NCBI GenBank assembly: GCA_944388685.1
Contig: CALXJS010000006.1
Coordinates: forward strand, 1-42,527
DNA length: 42,527 nucleotides
DNA from: an uncultured Clostridia bacterium
Lineage (GTDB): Bacteria > Bacillota_A > Clostridia > TANB77 > CAG-508
Reading direction: 5' to 3'
Shown: positions 15,412 through 24,500 of the stretch, piece after piece
Layout: every line of letters begins with the position of its first letter
How positions within the stretch are numbered: position 1 is the stretch's first letter
The notes under the pieces: model-generated
Seen by the model: the letters and a program-made list of their open reading frames with translations, nothing else
Told to the model about the DNA's origin: nothing
Databases searched by the model: none
Made by a program: the position numbers and the translations under genes

Positions 15412-17403
15412 TTAATATTCTATAATTACTTTACTTTTTTCATTTACTGTTATTCCTGCACTTGGAATCTGATTTTTCACAAATGTATTTTCTTTATCTA
15501 TTTCCTCATTATTAATAGATATTTCTAAATTATTTTCTTTTAAAATTTGTTCTGCATCTTTTAAACTTTTTCCCATCACATCTGGTACCTGAACTTGACT
15601 AATTACTTCTTCACTATCTTCTTCTAAAATTTCTTTATTTACTTCTAAATAAGGTAATACCTCACTAAATATCTGCCCTCCAACAGGTGCTGCTACACCA
15701 CCTCCTTGGTGTCCTCCTTCACCTGTTGGATTATATAGAGTAACTAAAACAATCACTTGTGGATTATCAATTGGTGCAACGCCACAAAAAGAGGTTACAT
15801 ATTTATTGGTATTTACTCCATCTTCTGACGTTCCCGTTTTTCCTCCAATCCTATAGCCTGCAACTTTTGCATTTTTACCAGTACCTTCTGATACAACACT
15901 TTCCATCATACTCAACACTTTTTCAGAAGTCTCTTTTGAAATAACTGTATCTCCTTTTTTTACTGGAATATCTGTAACTTCTTTCGTTTCACTATTAATA
16001 ATTTGTTTTACCACTCTTGGCTTTATACTCGTTCCTCCATTAGCAATACTAGATACCGCTGTTGCCAATTGAATAGGTGTTATTTCAAATCTTTGCCCGA
16101 AACTAATTGTAGCTAACTCTACTGGTCCTGCTTTTTCTTTAGCTAGAAATATACTACCTGCTTCTCCTGGCAAATCAATTCCTGTCGTTTCTAACAATTT
16201 AAATTTTTCTAAATATTCATAATATTGGGTTACTCCCATTTTTTGTCCTAAACCAATAAAAACCGGATTACATGAATTCATTAAGGCTTGCCTTAAACTC
16301 TCTGAACCATGTGGTCTATAATATCTCCAACATTTTATTCTAACACCTGCTACCTCAATTCCTCCTGTGCAAGAAAATTCTCCTTCATTATCTGTATCTG
16401 TAATACCTTCTTCTAGTGCTGCTGAAGCCGTGATTAATTTAAATACAGAACCTGGCTCATAGGTATCTGCAATGGCCTTATTTCTCCAAACAGCTTGTAG
16501 ATATGTAGTTTTCTCTGCTTGTTCTAAGGAATCCCAGGTTGCTTTTAATTCTTCTGTATAAGGTTCATATGGTTCATTTAAATTATAACTTGGATAATTT
16601 GCCATAGCTAAAATATCTCCATTTTGTGGATTCATCACAATAATACTACCGCCATCTGTACAAACATTGTCTATACAAGCTTCTTCTAAATATTTTTCTA
16701 CAATAGATTGTATCGTTAAATCTATTGTTAATATCAAATCATTTCCATCTACTGCTGATATATAGTTTTCTCCTTCTTCACCAATTTCTCCCCCTTTTGC
16801 ATCTGTATGTTTTTGAATCGTTCCTTGCTTTCCTTTTAATTCCTCATCGTATTTTGCTTCTATCCCATCTAATCCTTGATTATCACTTCCACAAAAACCA
16901 ATTATTTGTGAAGCTAAATGATTATATGGATAATATCTTTTTGTATCTTCATCTATATTAATTCCATTTGTTATATTATTCTCTTCCATCCATTTTCTAA
17001 GTTCATCTGTTTTTTCCTTATCTACTTTCTTTATAATCGTTTCTATAGAACTTCTTTTTTTAACTTTTTTTAATACAGTTTCATAATCCAATTCAAATAT
17101 ATTGGACAAGGCTTTTGCAACTTTTTCTTTATTCTCGTCAGAAATATTACCTGGATTTACTGTAATTGTCTCTACTGTACTACTAACCGCTAATATATTA
17201 TTTCCACTGGCATCATATATTGTTCCTCTTTTGGGGTTTATTTTTCTATCTAAAGTCTGCTGTTCATAAGCTAATTTGGATAATTCTTTTCCTTGTACTA
17301 GTTGTATATAACCTATTCTAACAATCAAACATATCATAATTAGAAAAGATATAAACAATGTATTTCTCATCTTTTTTTTGCTTGTAAGTTTTATTTCTTT
17401 CAT
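15412..17403 (-). CDS. spoVD: Class B penicillin-binding protein with PASTA domain (SpoVD/FtsI type)
   Basis: Transpeptidase that cross-links wall peptides, partner of the SEDS protein. 663 residues, close to SpoVD. Membrane anchor at about 14-36; PBP dimer domain (NPKRGTIYDASGNNILAVS; LDGIEAKYDEELKG); transpeptidase with active Ser319 in GSVFK, SCN at 377-379 and KTGTSE from Lys522; one C-terminal PASTA domain (about 605-663, VPDVMGKSLKDAEQIL). The ATG is preceded by a terminator-like hairpin containing the ribosome site. The alternative name pbpB/ftsI cannot be excluded. Confidence 0.9.
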   Translation of the reverse strand: MKEIKLTSKKKMRNTLFISFLIMICLIVRIGYIQLVQGKELSKLAYEQQTLDRKINPKRGTIYDASGNNILAVSSTVETITVNPGNISDENKEKVAKALSNIFELDYETVLKKVKKRSSIETIIKKVDKEKTDELRKWMEENNITNGINIDEDTKRYYPYNHLASQIIGFCGSDNQGLDGIEAKYDEELKGKQGTIQKHTDAKGGEIGEEGENYISAVDGNDLILTIDLTIQSIVEKYLEEACIDNVCTDGGSIIVMNPQNGDILAMANYPSYNLNEPYEPYTEELKATWDSLEQAEKTTYLQAVWRNKAIADTYEPGSVFKLITASAALEEGITDTDNEGEFSCTGGIEVAGVRIKCWRYYRPHGSESLRQALMNSCNPVFIGLGQKMGVTQYYEYLEKFKLLETTGIDLPGEAGSIFLAKEKAGPVELATISFGQRFEITPIQLATAVSSIANGGTSIKPRVVKQIINSETKEVTDIPVKKGDTVISKETSEKVLSMMESVVSEGTGKNAKVAGYRIGGKTGTSEDGVNTNKYVTSFCGVAPIDNPQVIVLVTLYNPTGEGGHQGGGVAAPVGGQIFSEVLPYLEVNKEILEEDSEEVISQVQVPDVMGKSLKDAEQILKENNLEISINNEEIDKENTFVKNQIPSAGITVNEKSKVIIEY

Positions 17404-17438
17404 AAAAACACCTCTAATAATATGTATTAGAGGTGTTT
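17404..17438 (-). promoter_or_regulatory. Hairpin carrying the ribosome site of the spoVD-type gene
   Basis: A perfect 14-bp stem (17406-17419 with 17425-17438, 5-nt loop). Reading the minus strand, the 3' arm TATTAGAGGTGTTT holds the Shine-Dalgarno AGAGGTG and runs into TTTTT and then the ATG. It has the form of an intrinsic terminator and would also hide the ribosome site. Confidence 0.75.
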
Positions 17439-17501
17439 GTTTTTATGCCTGTAAGAATAGATCCAAGCAATATAAAAAATAGATAATTGCTTTTTTTACA
17501 A

Positions 17502-18002
17502 CTATCTATTAAAAATCTTATCTACAAACTTTTGAAACCAATTTTCATCATCATTGTCACTAATCTCTACTTTTTCTGTTGCTGGTTCTATATAATCTTT
17601 TTTAGGTAAACTAACATATACCGTTTGTTTATTTGTTAATTTTTGCATTCCTAATTTTTCTTTTGCTTGTTTTTCTATATTACTTAAATTCAAACTATTT
17701 TCTATTGTTACTTGTAATTGTTCATTTTCTTTTTGCAAAGAGGACAATTCTGTTTTTAATGCTTGCATTTCATTAAATTTTTCATTTATTTGCGTATTTC
17801 TATAACTTATGGTAAATAGTATAGCAAAAATCCCCAATACCAATAATGTTGCCTTTCTATGCTTCATTTTCTGTTCTTTTGATAGTTTTACATCTTGTTT
17901 TGGTAAATCTTTTACAACACTAATTGCTTGTCTCTTTTTTTCTCTTCTATAGTCCGGCTCCAATTTTCTTGGGCTTGTTTCATACTCATATCTAGTTGCC
18001 AT
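17502..18002 (-). CDS. ftsL: FtsL-like division protein
   Basis: 166-residue bitopic membrane protein: basic cytoplasmic N-terminus (about 1-48), one membrane segment (about 50-66, KATLLVLGIFAILFTISYR), then a coiled coil (about 70-115, NEMQALKTELSSLQKENEQL) outside the cell. Size, topology and position between rsmH and the class B PBP identify FtsL, although the family is poorly conserved in sequence. It probably scaffolds the divisome with DivIC/FtsB and the PBP. Ribosome site GGAGGTG before ATG 18002. Confidence 0.8.
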   Translation of the reverse strand: MATRYEYETSPRKLEPDYRREKKRQAISVVKDLPKQDVKLSKEQKMKHRKATLLVLGIFAILFTISYRNTQINEKFNEMQALKTELSSLQKENEQLQVTIENSLNLSNIEKQAKEKLGMQKLTNKQTVYVSLPKKDYIEPATEKVEISDNDDENWFQKFVDKIFNR

Positions 18003-18031
18003 AAGTTATTTCACCTCCTCTGTGCTTTTAT

Positions 18032-18961
18032 CTACATCTTTTCAAAAATTCTTAATTTTGCACTTTTACTTCTAGAATTTTCTTCTTGCTCTTGTTTCGT
18101 TGCAATTATTGGTTTTTTCGTAATAATTTTTCCTAAAGTTTTTGCTCCACATACGCAATATGGTAAATCACTTGGACAAGTGCATTTTCCCTTTGCTTCT
18201 ATGTAAGCATTTTTGACTGCTCTATCTTCTAATGAATGAAATGTTATAATACATAATCTTCCTTGCGGTTTTAAACAGTCAATACAATCTTTTACAGTAT
18301 TATATAATGGCTTAATTTCATTATTAACTTCTATTCTGATTGCTTGGAATGTTCTTTTTGCTGGATGTCCATCATTTTGTTTTGATTTTGGAATAGATTT
18401 TTCAATAATGGCTACTAATTCTTTTGTTGTGTTAATTGTTTTTTCTTTTCTATAATTACATATATTTCTTGCAATTTGTCTTGAAAAACGTTCTTCTCCA
18501 TATTCATAAATTAAGTTTGCTAATTCTTTTTCTGAATAATAATTTACTACTCTTTTTGCTGTTAATTCTTGGGTTTTATCCATTCTCATATCTAGTTCAT
18601 TTTCTCCTAAGTAACTAAACCCTCTATTTCTTTCATCTAGTTGATATGAAGAAACGCCTAAATCTAGCAAAATACCGTCTACTTTTTCAATCTGTAATCT
18701 TTGCAATATTTCTTTTATGTTGTCATGGTTATCATGAATATATTCTACATTTTTATATGATGATAATCTTTCTTTTGAAGCTTTTAATGCCTCTTCATCT
18801 CTATCTATTCCTATTAATATACCTTTATTAGACAATCTTTTTACAATTTCTATACTATGTCCTGCTCCTCCTATTGTTCCATCCACATAAATGCCATTTG
18901 GTTTTATTTGTAAACCTTCTATACATTCTTGAAGCAAGACTGGTTTATGCTCAAATTTCAA
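18032..18961 (-). CDS. rsmH: 16S rRNA C1402 N4-methyltransferase RsmH
   Basis: 309 residues, usual length. [32 protein letters not shown] (SAM site), [46 protein letters not shown] and [15 protein letters not shown] are characteristic. It starts with TTG ([10 protein letters not shown]) after AAGAGGTG. C-terminal Cys-rich [18 protein letters not shown] is typical of Gram-positive RsmH. It lies downstream of mraZ after an unusually long repeat-rich spacer. Confidence 0.95.
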   Translation of the reverse strand: MKFEHKPVLLQECIEGLQIKPNGIYVDGTIGGAGHSIEIVKRLSNKGILIGIDRDEEALKASKERLSSYKNVEYIHDNHDNIKEILQRLQIEKVDGILLDLGVSSYQLDERNRGFSYLGENELDMRMDKTQELTAKRVVNYYSEKELANLIYEYGEERFSRQIARNICNYRKEKTINTTKELVAIIEKSIPKSKQNDGHPAKRTFQAIRIEVNNEIKPLYNTVKDCIDCLKPQGRLCIITFHSLEDRAVKNAYIEAKGKCTCPSDLPYCVCGAKTLGKIITKKPIIATKQEQEENSRSKSAKLRIFEKM

Positions 18962-19260
18962 TTTTACACCTCTTACTTTTTGTTATGCTTAAACAACTGG
19001 TAATTAGAAAACTACCAGTTGTCTTTATCATTGGATATTGTTATTTTTCTTTTGGGTTTCAAATTGTTTTCACACATCTTTTGTTAAATTTTCTCTTGTA
19101 AATTTAACTTTTGTTTTTTATTAAATTCTTTTGTGATTTAAAATTTATCATTTGTATTTTCTTGAACTTTTGTATTATTATCTTTTGTACACTTATCTTT
19201 TGTAGTTTTTTATTTATCTTTTGTATATTTATCTTTTGTATTTATATAAACTTTTTCAAG
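18962..19260 (-). repeat. mraZ-rsmH spacer with degenerate ACAAAAGATAA repeats
   Basis: No gene recognised in 299 bp. On the plus strand CTTTTGT recurs at about 19078, 19108, 19128, 19167, 19182, 19197, 19218 and 19233, the last four as (T)ATCTTTTGTA, i.e. TACAAAAGATAA on the operon strand. An independent hairpin CAACTGGTA/TACCAGTTG occupies 18994-19021. Directly after the mraZ stop the same frame reads TKDKYTKDK before the next stop. Confidence 0.55.
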
Positions 19261-19686
19261 TTATATACCAAGATTTGCCATATTCTCAGCAATTTCATCT
19301 GCTGATATATCTTCATCGCATTTTTCCCAAATAGTTTTATCCCAAATTTCTAGTCTTGTCCCTACACCAATGATGACAACTTCTTTTTCTAAATTTGCTG
19401 CTATTCTTAAATTATTTGGTATTAAAAATCTTCCCTGTTTATCTAGTTCGCATTCTGTTGCACCTGATAAGAAAAATCTTACAAAGTTTCTAGCATTTTT
19501 GTCTGAAAGAGGCAATAATTTTAATTTTGTTTCAAAATTTATCCATTCTTCTTGTGAAAAAGCAAATAAACATCCATCTAACCCTTTTGTTACGATGAAC
19601 TTTTCTCCCATATCTTGTCTTAGTTTTGCTGGCATAATTAATCTGCCTTTAACGTCTAGAGAATGCTCATATTCACCAATTAGCAA
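19261..19686 (-). CDS. mraZ: MraZ transcriptional regulator
   Basis: 141 residues with two MraZ/AbrB-like repeats: [27 protein letters not shown] and [41 protein letters not shown] start after GGTGG. Ring-forming DNA-binding protein that regulates its own dcw operon. Three boxes with the expected spacing lie just upstream, so autoregulation is likely. First gene of the cluster. Confidence 0.95.
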   Translation of the reverse strand: MLIGEYEHSLDVKGRLIMPAKLRQDMGEKFIVTKGLDGCLFAFSQEEWINFETKLKLLPLSDKNARNFVRFFLSGATECELDKQGRFLIPNNLRIAANLEKEVVIIGVGTRLEIWDKTIWEKCDEDISADEIAENMANLGI

Positions 19687-19714
19687 TGGTATTCCACCTC
19701 ATTTCCTTTTCTAA

Positions 19715-19740
19715 CCACTTTGTACCACTTCTCTCCACTT
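19715..19740 (-). promoter_or_regulatory. MraZ operator: three boxes at 10-bp spacing
   Basis: CCACTT occurs at 19715-19720, 19725-19730 and 19735-19740, i.e. AAGTGG on the mraZ strand, repeated exactly every 10 bp. Direct AAAGTGG-type repeats with this period are the known MraZ binding sites in Firmicutes and Mollicutes. They lie just downstream of the -10 box, at the expected transcription start. Confidence 0.85.
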
Positions 19741-19747
19741 CACCTAA

Positions 19748-19776
19748 ATTTTAATATAACTTTTTATATTTTGCAA
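19748..19776 (-). promoter_or_regulatory. Promoter of the mraZ operon
   Basis: On the minus strand: -35 TTGCAA (19771-19776), 17-bp spacer, -10 TAAAAT (19748-19753), directly followed by the MraZ boxes. Confidence 0.65.
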
Positions 19777-19806
19777 TAGTTTTTTTAAATTTTTTTTATT
19801 TTTTAC

Positions 19807-20080
19807 ATTTTTTTGTTACAGTTCACAGCTTAAATTATTTTATTCAAACCGAAAACCAGTAATATATAAATATTTTATGAAATTAAATGTGCTAATGAAG
19901 AAATATTACAAATTTTTGCATTATCAAGTAGGAGAATCTCAGACTTGCTGTGAGAGGTGCCTGCTTTATAATGCTAGAATTTGTATATTTCGTAATGCCA
20001 GCCATTTAATGAATAAAATATTTATATATTACTGGTTTTAAGTTGTTTTTAAAATTGACTGTGAACTGTAACATTTTTTT
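19807..20080. mobile_element. MITE-like element A (258 bp) with 8-bp target duplication
   Basis: The element is 19815-20072. Its ends GTTACAGTTCACAG (19815-19828) and 20059-20072 are perfect inverted repeats; a second 27-bp perfect inverted pair is at 19852-19878 and 20013-20039; the interior is also imperfectly self-complementary, so one strand folds into a single long hairpin. It is flanked by ATTTTTTT at 19807-19814 and 20073-20080. No open frame encodes a transposase. It shares its ends with the element at 30594-30674. Confidence 0.8.
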
Positions 20081-20197
20081 ATTTTCGTAAACATGAACAT
20101 TTCCTGTTTTTGTATATACTATTCTCTAATTGTCAGTTCATTCTATTTTAATTTTCTAATTGATATACTTCTGGTAAATTAATATGGAGGAAAGTTT

Positions 20198-20587
20198 ATG
20201 GATAGTAATGAAAGATATTTAAGAAAAAACATTGGAAGAAAAATCAAACTAGCTAGGTCTAGAACAAATTATACACAAGAAAAATTAGCTGAAAAACTTT
20301 CTTTATCAACAAGATATATAAGTCAACTAGAAAGAGGAATTGCTTTTGGAAGTGCTACAACGATTATTAATCTTTGCAAAGCATTAAATATTAGTTCTAA
20401 TTTTCTTTTTGATGATTTAATACAATCTGATTCTTTTTCATTTAATGATTTAGTTGATGATAAATTTTTAGAAACATATCTAAAATTAAACAATTATAAT
20501 AAAGAAGTTATTTACTTACTAGCAACACAACTTATCAAAATGCAAGAAGAACGAAGTGGAAATTATAAACAAAAGCAACAAGATTAA
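20198..20587 (+). CDS. Cro/CI-type helix-turn-helix regulator
   Basis: 129 residues. N-terminal HTH_3 domain (residues about 9-70): IGRKIKLARSRTNYTQEKLAEKLSLSTRYISQLERGIAFGSATTIINLCKALNIS, with the usual helix-turn-helix at about 25-50. The C-terminal half (about 75-129) is helical and unrecognised; it lacks a peptidase or metal-binding motif. Good ribosome site (GGAGGAAAG) before ATG 20198. It stands alone between the MITE-like element and a convergent lysin gene. Its targets are unknown. Confidence 0.9.
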   Translation: MDSNERYLRKNIGRKIKLARSRTNYTQEKLAEKLSLSTRYISQLERGIAFGSATTIINLCKALNISSNFLFDDLIQSDSFSFNDLVDDKFLETYLKLNNYNKEVIYLLATQLIKMQEERSGNYKQKQQD

Positions 20588-20651
20588 ATAGGAAAATTTT
20601 TGATTTTTCTTTTGAAGATAAACTATAAAAATCACAAAACAGTTTTAACTA

Positions 20652-20676
20652 GAGGGTTCCTATCTTAGGAACCCTC
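20652..20676. terminator. Bidirectional terminator
   Basis: GAGGGTTCCTA (20652-20662), loop TCT, TAGGAACCCTC (20666-20676), followed by TTTTA. It serves the HTH gene (+) and probably the convergent lysin gene (-). Confidence 0.85.
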
Positions 20677-20720
20677 TTTTATATAAATACCTACAATTAT
20701 AAATTTTTATTTACTGCTAC

Positions 20721-21401
20721 TTAATTAATCGTTGTACTTGTTGCCCCTGTGCCAACCACTTCTTCTTGAAGTGCACGCCAAGTATTACAGCCAACAATTC
20801 CATCAACTGACAATCCTCTCGTTCTTTGAAATTCTCTTACCGCATTTTGTGTTGCCACCCCAAATATACCATCTAATCCATTCGTACGATATCCTAATGT
20901 ATTTAAATCATCTTGTGCAATTAAGACATAATTACTTAGACTTCCTCTTTTTAATTGTGGAAATCCTCCTGTACTACAAGCAGGCGATCCAAATCTTTTA
21001 TCAAAATGTACCCATGTTGGTGTCAATGAAATTGGTTCTACATATGTCCACACACCTGAATTATTAGCACTATTCCAAAGAACTCTTCTCCTTTCCGCAG
21101 ATAATGTTTGCCCTACATCAAATGCAACCCCTGCATAATGTTGACTTTGATTTCCATGTCCACCTTCATATGGTCTTTTAAACGCAAATCCAACTGGTAT
21201 TGGTCCGCCAAAAATATATCTTTGGCTATTCCAACTTTGCATACACCTTTTAGTGGTCCACAATATGTTACTTTTACTAGAACCTCTAAATTCTCTTACT
21301 CTTAATGTTCCATTTGTATTATATGGCATTGGGTCTGCTTCATTTCTGTAATAAGTTTCCATTCTATCTGTATCATTATTAAAGACTAATATTTTTGCCA
21401 T
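20721..21401 (-). CDS. D,D-peptidase M15-like lysin with peptidoglycan-binding domain
   Basis: 226 residues. The N-terminal part contains a zinc site of the M15/VanY type: His88 and Asp95 in HYAGVAFD, and His132 in TWVHFD. A C-terminal PG_binding_1 domain (about 150-212) includes AQDDLNTLGYRTNGLDGIFGVATQNAVREFQRTRGLSVDGIVG. Likely cleaves peptidoglycan stem peptides. No signal peptide or membrane segment is visible, so it may be exported another way or act in sporulation or lysis. Its own promoter appears at 21434-21463. Less AT-rich than its neighbours and a possible transfer, though this is uncertain. Confidence 0.8.
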   Translation of the reverse strand: MAKILVFNNDTDRMETYYRNEADPMPYNTNGTLRVREFRGSSKSNILWTTKRCMQSWNSQRYIFGGPIPVGFAFKRPYEGGHGNQSQHYAGVAFDVGQTLSAERRRVLWNSANNSGVWTYVEPISLTPTWVHFDKRFGSPACSTGGFPQLKRGSLSNYVLIAQDDLNTLGYRTNGLDGIFGVATQNAVREFQRTRGLSVDGIVGCNTWRALQEEVVGTGATSTTIN

Positions 21402-21433
21402 AAAAAATAATCCTCCCTTTATAGCTTTTTACT

Positions 21434-21463
21434 ATTATATGAGAGAATTATTTTTTTGTTACA
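21434..21463 (-). promoter_or_regulatory. Putative promoter of the lysin gene
   Basis: On the minus strand: -10 TATAAT (21434-21439) with a poor -35 TGTAAC at 18-bp spacing (21458-21463). The -35 overlaps a 17-bp match (21450-21466) to the left junction of MITE-like element A. Confidence 0.4.
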
Positions 21464-21508
21464 GTTATCAATCTCTATTTATATTTAATGATAGTATGAA
21501 TTTATTTT

Positions 21509-24500
21509 CTACATAAAAACTTCAATATTGTAAATCTTGTTTCCACCATCTAATTTAATTCTATTTTCAACTGTTTCTCCATTTAGCAATATCTTTTCTA
21601 CTCCCGTATTTTTTTGATTTAGATTTAGTACTTTTATATTATAAATACTGTCTTTCCATTTATATCGTATTAGGTATTCTTTCCATTCCTTTGGAATACA
21701 AGGTTCTATTTTTAAATATCCTTTTTCTACTTTTAATCCTAGGATATATTCTATTCCTGCATCATAATACCAACTACTTGAACCAGTATACCATGTCCAT
21801 CCTCCTCTTCCCGCTAAATTTCCTGCACCGTAAATATCTGCTGCAATTACATAAGGTTCCACTTTATATTTATTACTTGCTTCTTCTGTTCTTGAATGTT
21901 CAATTGGGTTTATCATTCTATATAATTCTAATGCTTTGTCACCAAATCCCAATAAAGCTTCTGCTATAATTGCCCAACAACTAGCATGTGTATATTGTCC
22001 TCCATTTTCTCTAACACCTGGTAAATAAGCTTTGATATAACCTGGTTCTAATTTTCCTTTTTCAAAAGGGGGATCTAACAATTTTATAATTCCATTTTCT
22101 TTATCTACTAAGTGATTTTCTAAACTTTCCATTGAAATATATTTTTTATCATTGTCACCAGCTTTTGATAAGATACTCCAACTTTGTGCAATACTATCTA
22201 TTCTACATTCCTCATTTTCCATACTTCCCAATACATTACCATCATCCATAAACGCTCTTTTATACCATCTTCCATCCCATCCATTTGTATTTAAAGCTTT
22301 TTTTAGATTTTGTTTAATCTGGTTATATTTTTCAATACGTTCTTTATTATTTTCTTTTAATTCTATAATTTTAATAAATCCTTCCAATATTTTGTATAAG
22401 AAAAAGCCTAACCATACGCTTTCACCTCTTCCTTTATTTCCAACAGTGCTAAATCCATCATTCCAATCGCCACTACCAATTTTAGGTAAACCATTCTCTC
22501 CAAAATGAAAGCTTCTTTCTATTGCTCTAATACAATGCAAATATATACTCTCTTGTTTTTCGCTTTCCAAATATTTGTCATATCTTTCATCTACGCCCTC
22601 TTCTAAAATATTTCCTTTTAAATATGGCGTTTCAATGTCTAGAATCGTATTATCTCCCGTAAAGTTAATATATTCTAATACAAAATATGGTAACCATAAT
22701 AAATCATCTGAGAATCTTGTTCTAATACCTCTATTGGTCTCTTTATGCCACCAATGTTCTACGTCGCCTTCTTCAAATTGATGCTTACTATGTTCTATTA
22801 TCTGTTGTTTTAAGAATTCTGGTTCTATATACTTCAATGCAAGTGTGTCTTGTAATTGATCTCTAAAACCAAATGCTCCACCTGATTGATAATATCCACT
22901 TCTTCCCCAAAGTCTGCTTTCGAGTGTTTGATAGATACACCATCCGTTTAATAAAATATTTGTCGATTCTAATGGTGTATAAACTTGTAATCTTCCCAAT
23001 AATTCTTTCCAATAATGTTTAACATTTGACAATTCTTGTTTACAATTTTGTAATTTACTATATTTATAAGAAATATTTTTACAATCCATTTTTGTTTCTT
23101 CTGCACCTAAGATAAATACAATTTCTTTGTTAGAAAAGCTTTCTATTTCTACTTCAATTTCAAAAGCAATACATGAATTTTTTCCTATGCCATCACTATT
23201 ATTTAGTTGAATTTTTTGAATACCATCTGGATTAGATAACCCTTTTTTTCCTAAAAAGAATTTTTTGTCCCCTGTATAACTTTTTATTTTTTCACTTGAA
23301 GATACATATATTTGTGTTTTGTCAATTTCATTTACATATTGATTATTTGCAATAATAATATTATGATTTCTATCAAATTGCATATGAATATTTTTACTTG
23401 TTTTTATTTCATCTTCACCTATTACGGGTTTTATATAATAGTATAACCTTAATTTTTTTCTATTTGGTGTTTTATTATTCAAGTTTAGAATCCCTATTTT
23501 ACAACTATCTTCTCTTGGAACAAATATTTCTAATTCTTGTTCAATTCCTAAGCTATTATGCATATATTTTACATATCCAAATCCATAAATAACATTATAA
23601 TTTCTGTCATCAGGCATTGGATTCAATCCTAAAGACCATGTTTTTTTTGTTTCCACATCTTTTATATAAATTACTTCTGATGGAATGTCATAACTTGGAT
23701 TATTATTCCAACTTGTAATCCTATTAAGCCTACTATTTTTATACCAACTATATCCACCCATATTTTCAGTTACAATGGTACCAAACTTTTCATTTGCTAA
23801 TATATGTGACCAAACAGTTGGTAATCTGTTTTGTTTATTTACTTTTATGCAATATTCTTTTCCATCTTCTGAAAATCCACCATATTTATTATAATATTTT
23901 AATGCTTCCTTATTTCTTAATATATCTATATCTTCTGTACTTTCTTCCACATATACATTGCTTATTTCTTCTGTGGTTACTTCCTTATAGTTTTCTAAAT
24001 ATTCTTCCTCAAGATCTTTAATATTATTTTCTAGACTTCCTTTTGCACAATAAATTGTTAAAACAGAGATAAATTCTAAAAATTCTAAATCTTTTTTATC
24101 AACTTCTTCCTCATTTAGTACAAAAATTCCTCCGTTTATATTTTTTAAATATCCCATATGATGATTTAATATGGTTGTTTCTATTTCTTCCCTTATATAA
24201 TTTTCATAACTATACTTTTCCTCATCAATAATAACAATTTCTGTTTCGACATTTTTGGTTCTAAAATATTCATATGCCTTTAACACTTCATTTAAGCATT
24301 CTGAATCATTTGCATTTTTCATTTTTACTAGGATTATTGGCAAATCTCCTGATATTCCATATTTCCACAAATCACTTTGCTTGTAAATTTGATTACTCTT
24401 GATTTTTTCCCTTTCAATACTTTTTATAGAATCGTCAAATAGCATATAAGATAATATTTTTTGATAAAGTTCTATATCTGTTCCTTTAATATTTAAATAT

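Noticed and set aside
19078..19240. CTTTTGT repeats as a CRISPR array or MraZ site
   Set aside because: Too short and irregular for CRISPR, and not the AAGTGG motif of MraZ boxes.
19111..19305. Hydrophobic Phe/Ile/Cys-rich frame on the plus strand
   Set aside because: It is the reverse reading of the ACAAAAG repeat array and of the mraZ 3' end; composition artefact.
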